Positions 24,501 through 35,300 of a stretch of DNA of 64,000 bases are shown in pieces. Made by a program: the position numbers and the translations under genes. The notes beneath the pieces were generated by a model that searched no databases, was not told where the DNA came from, and worked only from the letters and a program-made list of their open reading frames with translations. The first letter of the stretch is position 1. The number at the start of each line of letters is the position of its first letter. Where the stretch lies: positions 434,001-498,000 of the forward strand of contig BDSI01000009.1 in the NCBI GenBank assembly GCA_003117195.1, read 5' to 3'. This DNA comes from Eudorina sp. 2006-703-Eu-15 (taxonomy: Eukaryota > Chlorophyta > Chlorophyceae > Chlamydomonadales > Volvocaceae).

Positions 24501-27500
24501 CACGCCACCGTCGCGAACGCCTCCGCCCACGTCCACGATGCGCTGCTGCTCCTTCACGACGCCGCCGCGCCGCCGCCGGCCGAGTTCGCCACCGCCGCCG
24601 CGGTCGGCACGGCGGCGGCCGCGGCGGGCGCGCGCGTCGCCTCGCTTGCCGACGTGCTGTCGCTGCGCCGCAAGGCGCCTGCGACCCGGAAGCCGCGCGG
24701 CGGCGGCGGCGGCGGCGGCGGCGCGCCCGACCCCGGGCAGCCGCCAGCCGCCCCTGGAGCGAGGCGGCATGGCGACGATGAGGCGGCGGCGGCGGCGACT
24801 GAGGAGGTTCTGGGGGACGCAGACGAGGCGGAGGGGCGGCCGAGTTGTCTGGTGGAGATGCGGGTGCCGACCCATGGGCTTCCGCCGCACCCCCACCTGC
24901 CCACTCTGGCGGACCTGCCGGCGGAGGCGGAGGCGGCGAGGCGGGTGCTTCTGGCGCTGCCGCGCGGCACGTTGGCGGTGGTGTTCCGGGAGGCCCTGGC
25001 GGAGGCGCGCGCCTGGGCAGTACAGCTGAGGAACCAGGCGGCGTTCGCGGCAGTGCCCGGCGGGGTCGGAGGCGGCGTCGGCGGCGGCCGGCAGGGCGTG
25101 GCGACGGCGGCGGGGCTGCTGTTGGCGGCGGATATGCTGGCGGACAGCAGCCCACGGTGAGCGGGAGGGGAGGGGGGAGCGGAGGCGGAGCGGCGCCATG
25201 CTAGGGACACCGTGGCAGCAGGGATGACGTTTACCACCGGTGACGTCCCAAAGGCTCCTCCCTCTCGGAGAAGTGGCCGTACTGCTGAGAGCCTGCCGTA
25301 CAGACTCTGGTGACCCGCCACCCGACACACCCCGGCCCATCTCCCTCAGTTGCCATAGACTCAAAAGTCCCTGGCCGGTCCCAGCCGGCCGGTCCCAGCT
25401 GGGCCTTGCCGTACGTACCGTATCCGTAAAGTGGGTGTTTGCCGCGGTACCTACGGTACGGAATCCGCACCCCTGCCCGCCAGGCGGCGCACCCTCATGT
25501 CGCTGATCGACGACGTGTCGGAGCCCGTGGAGGCCTTCCACTCCGCCGTGGAAGAGGAAGTCTGCGGAGACCAAGATGTTGCCGACGCCGCCGATGGAAG
25601 CAGCGGCAGCGACGGCAGCCCGGGCACCCACGACGCCACCGCTGCGAAAGGCGGCGTCGCCGGCGGCGCCGACGGCGGCACCGGCAGCGGCAGCGACGCC
25701 GCGGCGGCGGCCCGGCGGCGCCGGATCATCGACGGCGCCCGCCCCGTCATCATCGACGCACTGCTGCACATCCGAATGGCCCTCCTGGAGCTGCAGAGCT
25801 TCCTGCAGGGCTTGGCGCCCGAGCAACCCTTCAGTGGCGGCGGCGGTGGCCATGGCGGCGCGGCCGCGGAGCATCCGGCGCGTGCCCGCGGCGCGGCTGG
25901 CGGCGCCCTGTCCGGCGCCCTCCCGGGCTGGTCCTCCCTGGACTTGATGGGGCACCCGGTCATCAAGGCGGCTTGGGCCCGAGCCGTGGACGTGGCGGGC
26001 GCGCTGGGCTTCAAGTCGGCGGGCCGGCGGGGGGGTGAGGCCGAAGGAGGGGTGGAGAGCGGCGGTGCCGGCGCATCGGCGGGGGCTGCGCGCCCCCAGG
26101 GACGCGAGGGCTCCGGGCAGCGGGGTGCGCAGCAGCGGAAGCGGTCAGGGGGAGGCGGCGGCGGCGGCGGCGTGTTCAACTGGTTCGGACAGCCCGCGGC
26201 TGCGGCCGCGTTGCCGGCGCCGCGCGCCGAGATGTGGGCCGGGTACGACGTCGGCGTCGGCGTCGGCGTCGGCTGCGGCGCGGACGCCGGCGCGGCGCTG
26301 AGCACGGAGATGGTCGAGGACTGCCGACTGTACGGCGGCGACTCCGCATGGTACGGCGGCGGGGAAGAAGGTGAGGCCGCCGCCGAGGAGGGTGGTGTCG
26401 CGTCCGCCGGCGGGGTTTCGGCCTGGGGTCGCTTGCAGCCCACCCCGCCGGCACTGCCCTGGGCTCCTGCCGTCAACAGGGCCCTCGCCAGCACCATCTC
26501 AGCCGTGACGGCGGCGCGGCGGGCGGTCGCCAATGCCGTGACGCGCAGGCCGTCGGCGCCGCCTCCGCCGCCGCAGCGACAGCCGCGGCCGTCGGCCGCC
26601 GCACCGCCGCCGACCCCTAGGGCGCGGCGCACCGGCGGGACCGGCGCGGGGGCGCCGCCAGCTGCGGCGCCGCCGCCTGCTTCCGCCGCTCCAGGGGGGA
26701 TCCAACACATGCTCGTCACTGAGACGGCGACCCCAGCAACAACCCACGGGGCACACCCGCGGCAACACCCGATGTGGGGCGGCGTCGGTGGCATCGTCAG
26801 TGTGCTTTCGGCGCCCTTCAAAGCGCTCCAGGCCAGGCGGCGGCAGGCGGCGGGTGCCGGCGTCGACGACGGACGGCCTGAGGCCGCCGCGGGGCTTGAC
26901 GGCGGCGGCGGCGACGGGGTTAGGGTCGCCGCGGGGGGTGGCGGTGACGAGGGCGACGCGGCGGCGGAACTGGACGAGCGAGTACGGGAGTTGTGGACTC
27001 AGGCGGTGGCGCTGCTGGACAGCTCCACTGCCAGGTGAGGTCCGGGTCCGGGTCCGGGTACAGGGGCGCGGATGGATGGAGGGGGGCGGCCAACTTACCT
27101 CTTGGGGGGCCGCTTCCTGTGCCCGATCACCTGATGCATCTCGCCTGCTGCTGCGGGCCCCTTTTCTGCTGCCTCCATTGCTAGCGATGGTCCTGGCGTT
27201 GGTCCTGGCGTACACCCAGGGGGTAAGGGGTATTTAGGTGAGCACGCTACGGTGTGTTTTCATTCGTAAACGGCTTGATAGGGCTGATAGGTGCGAAGGC
27301 CGGCACCACACATTTTTTTCTAGTGTGCCTGTGCCCACTGCGGCTTGGTCGTCCCTCCTATCCCTACTGAGCTGTCTCCTCTGCCTCCCGCATTCGCCCA
27401 TGCACACCCGAATGCGGCGGAATGGAACGTCAGGTACGACAAGGTACGGCAACTGCTGCTGTCCCCCGACGAGCTCCATCGGACTGGCGATGATGGTGAC

Positions 27501-30500
27501 ATCCCCCAGCCGCCGTCGCAACCCCCGGACAGCCTCACCGTCAAGACCCTCTTCCATCGTGACAGCCGCCACGGCCAACCGCCGTACGAGCAGGGCGACG
27601 CCGCCGGACTGGCCGGCGCAGTGTCGTACCAAATGCCGTACGATTCGGACATGCAAGACCTTCTCGCCGCCCAGGCGGAGGTGGCGGAGTACCTGGATTC
27701 AGCCGCGCGGCACCTTGGGGTGCCGCCATTTCTATCCTTCCCACTGACCCACGGGTCGGAGGCGGGCGGCCTGAAGGGGACTGAACACGTGGCGAAACCC
27801 TCTGTGGCGGTGGAGGCGGCGTTGCATGGCGCCGGCGCCGTCGCGCGCGATGCGGCGGAGTCCGCAGGCGCCGCCGTACACAAGGCCGGAGCTGCCGCTG
27901 GCGACGTCCTGATGGCGGGTGCTCGTGCTGTACAGCATGGCGAGGCTGCAGTACAACAAGTACTGACCCATGGGGCGACGGCGCTGGGCACCGCGGCGGT
28001 CGGCGCCGTGGACATGCTCCGCGCGGCCCGTACGGGGGCCGCAGAGGCCGCCGCCGCGGCTGCCGGCGGCGCCGTCGACGGCGCGAAGGCCGCGGCGCGC
28101 GGCACTGCCGACGCGGCCCGGGCGGCGGCGGAGGCCGCCGCCGACCTGGGTCACGCCGCCACCGACGCTGCCGGCCACGTCACGGCGCGTGTCCTCGACG
28201 CCAGTGAGGCGGCTCTGTCGACAGGACGGAAAGTGGCGGCGGAGGCGGGCAAGACAACAGCCAACGCCGCCGCATGTGTGGCCGCCGGCGCCAGGGCGGG
28301 ATGCGAGGCAGCGGCGGAGGCCGCGGGGCAGCTGGCAGCGACGGCATCCCACGCCGCCAGGGAGGGCGGCGCGGCGGCGATGGGGTCTCTGGAGAAAGCG
28401 GCGGGGGCAGCGGTGGACGTCAGCGGTGCCGCGGCGGCGGCTGTAGCGCACGGCTTGGACGCTGCTGCGGCGGCGCCGCACGCCGCCGCGGAGCTGGGGA
28501 AGCGCGCCGCCACCGCGGGCAAGCAGGCCGCCGGCGCGGCGACGGAGGCGACGCAGCGCGCCGCCGGCGGCGCCGCCGGGGCGGCCAGCCGGCTCGGCCG
28601 CGGCACCATGGACATCTGCCGAGAGGCCGCGGCCTACGCGGCTGACGGCTGGCGTAACACCGTGGGTTGGGCCCTGCAGGCACCGACCCGTGGGTCCCGG
28701 AGGCTCTGGCTCCTGATCTCCCGTACCCTACGGGCCATGTGGCCGCACAGACTTGCGATTGCGCCGGCGGCGCCGGGCGTCGGCGGCGAGTTCGCCGCGG
28801 TGACGGGAGCCGCCGACCGGGAGGCGGGCGGCGGGCATGAGGCGGGCGAAAGCCTGATGCTGGGCGGGCTCGGGCGGGCGGTACGGGAGGCGGAGCGGCG
28901 GGGCGCGGCGGCGGCGGGCTCAGTGCTGGAGGACCTGGCGATGGCGGCGCAGGTTCGGGGTCCGAGGCTGATAATGGGACTGGGGCCAGCGGAAGGGATG
29001 GCGGCGGCGGCGAACGCGACAGCAGGGGCCGTCGGCGACATAGTCGGGGACATGTCGTGCCAGGTGGCGGAGGCGGCGGAGGCGCTCGCGAACGGCACGG
29101 CGGCGGCGGCGGCCTGGGACGCGGCCGTTGCGGCGGCATCGCCGCAGCCGCCTCGCGGGGCGCTGCGCGCCGTCGGCGCGGCGGCAGCCTGTACGGCAGA
29201 GAACGCCCGCCACGCCGCTGAGTGCGTGTTGCACGACGCGGTGGACACGGCGGCCTGCTGGATGGCCGCCGCGGGCGAGGTGGGGGCGGATGTCCGTGAA
29301 TGTACGGCAATGGCGGCGGAGGCGGTCGGGTCCACTGCAAAGCACGCCGCCCAGGCGGCCCGTGACAATGCGGTTGCCGCAGCGCATCGCGTCGCCGACG
29401 CCGCCGCCACCGCCGGCGACGCCGCCGCCGCGACTGCCCACCGGGTCGTGGACGCCGCCGCGGCGGCGGAGCGGACCGTCGAGTCCGCTGCGGAGCATGC
29501 CGTACACCGTGCCCGCGCCGCGGCGGCGGCGGCCGCGGCGGCGGCGCGCGACGCGGGCCACGCGGCGGGCGCGGCGGCCGCGGCAGGCCGGCGGGCGGCG
29601 GAACAGGTGGGCGAGGTGGTGCGACACACCGCGCAGGGCGCGGGCCATGCGGCGGCTGGCACCGCCGGGGAGGTGGCCCGGGCTGGCCTCCACGCCAGTG
29701 AGGCGGTGAAAGAAGCCGTCAGCCACGCAGCGCAAGCCGCGGCGGACCGCGGCGCGTCCGCCGTACACACCGTGGCCGGCGCTGCCACACACCTGGGCCG
29801 CGAGATGGGCCGGACGGCCGCCGACGCCCGCGACGCCGCCGCACGCGCGGCGCAAAGCATCGAGGAGCGCGCCGCGCGGGCTGCTGCCCGCGGGCTGCAC
29901 GCCATGGGAGACGCCGTACACGCGGGCGAGCAGATCGCAGCTGGCGGCTTGGGTGCCGTACATGACGCCCTTGACAGCGCGGCTGACGCCGCGGTGGCGG
30001 CGGCGCACGCCGGGAAGCTGGCGGCGGAGCGCGCGGCGCACGTGGCGGCGGGCGCGGGGCGCGGGGCTTGGGAGGCGGCCACGCAGGCGGGGACACGCTC
30101 GGAGGAGGCTGTTGAGGCCGGTGCGGCGGCCGCCGTGGACACGGCGGCGGCGACGGCTCGGGTGGCTAAGGACAAGGCCGCGGCGGCCATGAGCGCCGCC
30201 GCCGACCGCGTCTCCCGATTGACCCATGGGACGGCCCAAGGAGTACGGCAGGCGGGCCACGCCGTGGCGGACGTCGCACGCGCCGGCGGCGGCGCCGTCG
30301 GCGCGCCGGGTCAGTCGGCGTACGACGCGGCGGTCCGGGCGGCGGCCGCGCTGCGAAGCACCGTCGAGCGGCGGCGCGGCGGCCGGGAGACGAACGAGAC
30401 CGACGGCGATGTTCGTACACGGGATCAGCTCGGCGGCCAAGGTAGCGGTGGTGGTGGTGGTGGTGTCGATGGCGGTGACGAGATCCTGGTGCATGTCACG

Positions 30501-30872
30501 GCGTCGGCATCGGCGCCGAAGTCGCGCCTCTTCGAGCGAGTGGACGTCCTCATCCGGCAGATCCTCAGCCCGCCAGCAACCGGTGGCGCGGCGACGGGTG
30601 CGCAGCCCCCGCGGCCGCCGGCCGTGGCGGCGGCGGCGCCGCCGCCTGCGCGTCCGCGGTCGGGCGGTACGGCCGGGATCGGCGTCCCTGGAGCGGTTCC
30701 CGCCGAGCTGCACCCGACGGGGCGGGGCCCCGCGGGTGCCGTGCAGGTGGCGTTCGAGGACCCGGGGCAGGGCGGTCGGCTGCGGGAGGCGCTGGCGGAG
30801 GGGCTGCAGGACGCGGCGGCGTTCGTGAGGGTGTGCGGCCAGGACCCCGGCGGCTGCTCCACCTCCCGTTGA
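21518..30872 (+). CDS. Giant secreted Ala-rich LEA/apolipoprotein-like protein (complete copy)
   Basis: Five exons (21518-22548, 23088-23460, 24447-25156, 25484-27034, 27434-30872) whose phases all agree give about 2,367 aa. Residues 1-52 look like a signal peptide: a basic n-region, a hydrophobic core FALVVLLLVLPASLPV, and cleavage near VRA. A His/Gln tract follows (91-110). Residues 110-1220 are Ala/Gly/Pro-rich low complexity with scattered helices. Exon 5 encodes about 1,145 aa dominated by long amphipathic Ala-rich helices with regularly spaced charged residues (for example AADARDAAARAAQSIEERAA), like group-3 LEA proteins or apolipoprotein helices. A Trp/Arg-rich break lies near residues 1627-1664. 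Start is the first ATG of the frame, just upstream of the signal peptide. The first four exons duplicate 9347-15390. The family is not recognised; a desiccation, membrane-binding or matrix role is inference only. Confidence 0.65.
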
Positions 30873-30957
30873 AGGGGGTCAGGATCCGGGCGGAGTGCGT
30901 GATGAGTGTTTGAGAAGCGACCCCGTGAAGTGCGGTGTGTTTGTGTGTGTTTGTGTT

Positions 30958-31047
<90 letters not shown>

Positions 31048-32381
31048 GCAGGGAGGGGCACATGGGGGTCCCCTGCCGGGATTTGTGACGGCGATTCGTG
31101 GGGGGCCGCGGTCGTGGAAAGGAGAGCGTGCGAGTGCTCGTCGGTGTGTGCGCGCCTGCGCTGAACCGGAAGGGGGTCCTGAGGGGAAAAGGAGGGGAGG
31201 AGCGAGGGGCACAGGGCGGGGCGGGGCGGTGGAGAGGAATCCCCCCGCTGTCGCCGGGACAGCTGGGGGGATGGTGGGCGATGAGGATCGGGATCGGGTA
31301 GGATAGGGGCACGGCACGTGCTTGTTTGTCGTTGCGGGTTTGCGGGGTTGCGACGCGGCAGAGCACCGGGGGCCTGGGTGCATGGGCCGCCGGGGCGGGC
31401 GAGGTAACAGGATGTTGTTGCGGATGAATGTTGACCTGCCAAGCTCCCAATTGAATGCATGCATTTGAGACAACTGGTCGGCACGCGTGAGCTCGAGCGG
31501 GCGGTGTCGTGCCTACAGCGGTGGTTGTTGCGCCAGACCCGCCGAATCACATGGCGGGGAGGGAGCCGGTGGTGGTTGCGGGCGCCGCCGTCCTCGATCT
31601 GACGTCTGTCGAACCCTTGGGATGTAGGAGCGAGGTTTGGCTGTTGCGGTTGTCGAGGGGTGGATGGATGGATGGATGGGTTCGGGTGTGGGTCGTGTGA
31701 GGTCCGTGAGGCAGTACGGGTCAGTCGCCACTGTGAGGCACATCCGCCTGCTCACGTTCGTACGCAAGATCCTCATGCATGTACGGGCTGTACGGCGCCA
31801 TTCTGCGTTTGTGTGTTGGGCGAAGCGCAGGCTTACAAATGAAGCCCACTGTCGGGCCCTCGGTCCTGGAAGGCGGCAGGGCTGTGTTCGGTGAAGGGGA
31901 TGTGCGGGTTTGTTCAGAGAAGTTACCGGTGTGTGTTTGTTTTGTGTCCCTGTCGTTGTCGTTGGGTATCAAGGCAAGGCAGGGCAGCCCTGGTGCGTCC
32001 GTTTGGGTTTTGAAGTCGGGGCGGGGTACTTTTCGTCTGTAGCCCGTCGCTGCGTCCGTTCTGATCGGTCATATTGCAAGATAATAAGTTGAAATTTGAT
32101 TTTGCTGTGGCCTTCATGAGGCAGCTCCAGTCCCTGCAGCGTCCCTGCCCGGAACGGCATCACGCGGCATCCGAGCTTGCAAAGATCATATCCGTATTTC
32201 GTTCTTGGGTATCCCAATTCACCTGTCGGCCATGTGAAAATCTGCAAGAAGGAACCTACCCGCTTAATTAGGACACGGGCGCTAACCTCACGCTACATCA
32301 CACGCCTGCTCCATGTCTCCCCAATGAAGGGGGGGAGGTATCTGCACAATTTACGATTGAACGCCACCGATAGGGAAACAG
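30873..32381. other. Intergenic region between LEA-like gene and GH9-A
   Basis: Presumed 3' UTR of the LEA-like gene and 5' flank of GH9-A. It holds a long TG microsatellite, short GGAT repeats near 31660 and G-rich low complexity. No further gene is supported, and I did not find a convincing TGTAA signal here. Confidence 0.4.
30962..31046 (+). repeat. (TG)42 microsatellite
   Basis: An uninterrupted TG dinucleotide tract of 85 nt begins about 90 nt after the LEA-like stop codon. It generates open frames of Cys-Val repeats that are not genes. Confidence 0.95.
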
Positions 32382-35300
32382 ATGGCTGTGCCAAGCTTGC
32401 TTACGTGTGCTTCCGCCATATTTGTGTTCACGTTCTCCTTTACTGGCTGCAATAATGTCGTGGCCCAAGGAAACTTTTCTCAAGTGCTCGGAATGGCGTT
32501 CAGGTAAAGCTGCTGGTGAAAATGGCCTGCTTCATCTCCACGTTGCATAATGCTCGACAGCGTAGCATTTTTCAACGATCCCATGGGAACCCTTGCCACC
32601 CAGATTCTACGAAGCCCAAATGTCTGGGGACGTGCCCTCCTGGTCTCGTGCCTCGGTGGCAGCTGGCGGCTGGAGGAACCGAAGCCACTGGCTTGACGGC
32701 AGAGGACCTGGGGGCATCAATTTGGACCTTTCCGGCGGTTGGTACGATGCCGGAGGTACGAATGGCATACTCACTTCCGCGCGTTCGGCACATATCCAAC
32801 TCGGCAATCGATATCTCTTCTGCGATACATATAAACGCCGCGCCTCCCGCCTCCCCCCTCCCCCCTCTCCTCCTGTCCCACTCGGCTCCCCTCCCTCCCC
32901 CTGCCCCCTCCCGCCTACCCCCTCCCGCCTCCCGCCTCCCGCCCCCTTCTCCGCCCTCTCAGACCACCTGAAGCTGCACCTGCCGCTGGGGGTATCCGCC
33001 AGTCTGTTGTCGTACGGTCTGCTGACGTGGGAGTCCGCCTACCGGGCCGCGGGTCAGTGGGACATCGGTGTACGGAACCTGGACTGGGTCGCGTCGTATT
33101 ACGTCAAGTGCCACTACCAGGCCAGCGACACGCCCTCCGCAAACACCTTCGTGGGCCAGGCAGGTCGTCAAGCAGCAGGATACACCGTCAAGAACGCGGC
33201 GTGGGGACCGGGGCAGAGGCCTGGGGCCCGGGTGATGATAACGACGGCCCATGCACTTGAGAGAGGCTGGGTGAAATGCTCCCCGCCCTATCCTCCCAAC
33301 CGCCTGGCCAAGGCGCAAGCACCGCCCGGGCGAGCCGCTGGATGAATCGAGTGCAAACATACATACATGGTAGTCCGGCAGCCAGGTACTCCAGCGTAAC
33401 GCTTTGCTCGCGCGCAGACACCAGCTGGGGCTCCCACAGGCGCACTGGCTCGGGTGCCCCTTGCGCCCCAACACGCACAGTCCGCTGTTAAAGGCACACC
33501 TGCCCGCACACCCACATGCACACACCCACCCACACCCACACCCACCCACACCCCCCCCCACCCCCCCACCCCCCACCCCACCCCCCACCCCCACACACAA
33601 GAGGTCCGGTGGGCTCCTCATTAACCCCGAGGTCGAGCTGGTGTCCTGGTGGCTGATCAACAACAGTCAAACACTCAAACCGCCCCTTGTGTATCAACCG
33701 GCGCGTGCACTGCCATCCCGCCCGGCGCCTTTGGCTGCCCCCCTGGGCTGTCCCTCCCTCCCTGGCCCCGGCTGTCGGTCAGGTGGGCGATGTGGACACG
33801 GACCACAACACGTGGTGGGGCCGCCCCGAGCAGCAGGCGCAGGGCGGTGCGCAGGGGAGCCCCGGGTGGCGGCCCGTGCACACGATCACCGCGGCGGGCG
33901 GCAAGGGCGCAGACATCGTGGGCGAGGTGGGTGGGTGGGGGAATCACCGGAGGGAGGGAGACGCCGTCAAGACATCGCGGGCAGTCCAAGCAGCTGGCGC
34001 TGTGGCTGTGTGGCAGCAATGCGGCATCCCTCCGCCGGCGGCGGCCCGCTCTCTCTCCTGTGTGGATGGGCTACCTAGCGTGGGCGTATACGACTGAACG
34101 CTGCCGCCGCCGCCTCCTGTGCCACCGCCGCCTTCACACCCGACCGACCCCGCCCGACCCTGCTTGACCACCACCCTGCCCAACACCGCCCGACCACGCC
34201 CAACCCCCCCCCCAGGCCGTCGCCACCCTGGCCGCCGTGTCGCTGCTGCTCAAGCGCCCCGGCACCTACTCCAACCCCACCAAGTCCCAGCAGCTGCTCA
34301 CGCGGGCCAAGCAGCTGTTTGAGTTCGCCAAGACCATCAAGAACACGTGAGTGAGGGAGCCCGGGCCCCGGAGGGAGGGAGGGAGGGAGGGAGGGAGGGA
34401 GGCGCCAGGCGGAGCTGACAGCAGGGCAGTAGGTCTGGGCAGCGCGGCTGAATGGGCAGCAGCGATTGGGCGCCGTGGGGTCTCTCGGGAGAGCCGGACT
34501 GGGTGAGAGACAGTCCGGCTGCCGGGCTCCAGCTTGGGGTGACTGCGGGTCTACTGCCTGCTGCTGGCCACTGACGGCGCGAAGAGGGTCGTCCGCAGTG
34601 GTTCCGCAATGGTCCTTGCTGCTCATGTGGCCTTACCTTCTGGGTGGGCGGGTAGGTGGGCAGGTGGGTGTGCAGCTTCTTCCGTGTACAGCTGCTCCAT
34701 TCGGACTAACTGGATCGTGCTGGATGTGCCCTCGTACGTACGTACCTTAGGTACGTATGTACGTTAGTTGCTTCATGAAGTACATAAGCAGTGAAGCACA
34801 TGCACAGTGGGAAACGCCGTGTGCAAAGTGCAGAAAAATACTTCGTACGTACGTCACCTTGCCGTTCACCGCCACGCAGGTGGGCCCCACCCGGGACCAA
34901 CGCGTACCCCAGCTCCAGCTACAACGACGACATGGCCTGGGGCGCGGCCTGGCTGTGCAGGTGGGGTCTGGGTCGTGGTTGCTGGCTGGGAGCCTCTGCT
35001 AATGCTGTCTGCTGCTGCCGCCGATGGCCTCGGGTAGCGACGAACCAGCGAAACATTAAAGAGTACAAAGAGTGTTTGGCAAGTTCCCACGGACGCGACC
35101 TGCTGTGCTCCGTCCCAGGGCCGACATCGACGGCGGCGCCACCACGGCGGCTGCCAGCGCGGCCTGCAACGCGGCGCTGCCCTTCTGGGACGTCGCCAAG
35201 TACGGCAACCTGGACCTGTCCTGGGACAATGTCGCCGCGGCCGCCGCGCTGCTGCTCCGCGACACGGGCGCCGGCGGGGCGGCCTACATCGCCGCGTACG

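Larger units (their letters stand above)
15391..27556 (+). repeat. Tandem segmental duplication, copy 2
   Basis: Second copy of 3231-15390. At its left junction (15391) LEA-like exon 5 is joined to FAP256 exon 7. At its right end (27557) the sequence continues into unique LEA-like exon 5. The five bases TCGTG occur at 3231, 15391 and 27557, so the exact breakpoint is ambiguous within 5 bp. Confidence 0.95.

Noticed and set aside
28634..30713. Large minus-strand ORFs (500-600 aa) opposite LEA-like exon 5
   Set aside because: GC-rich codon bias on the + strand opens the antisense frames; composition is Ala/Arg low complexity with no motif.
27345..30872. Single-exon 1,175-aa gene starting at 27345
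   Set aside because: The proposed start is not ATG, and the acceptor at 27431-27433 joins exon 4 (donor at 27035) in exact phase; the same arrangement exists in the duplicate, so it is exon 5 of a longer gene.
30895..31164. Cys-Val repeat protein
   Set aside because: Pure TG microsatellite reading frame in the 3' flank of the LEA-like gene.
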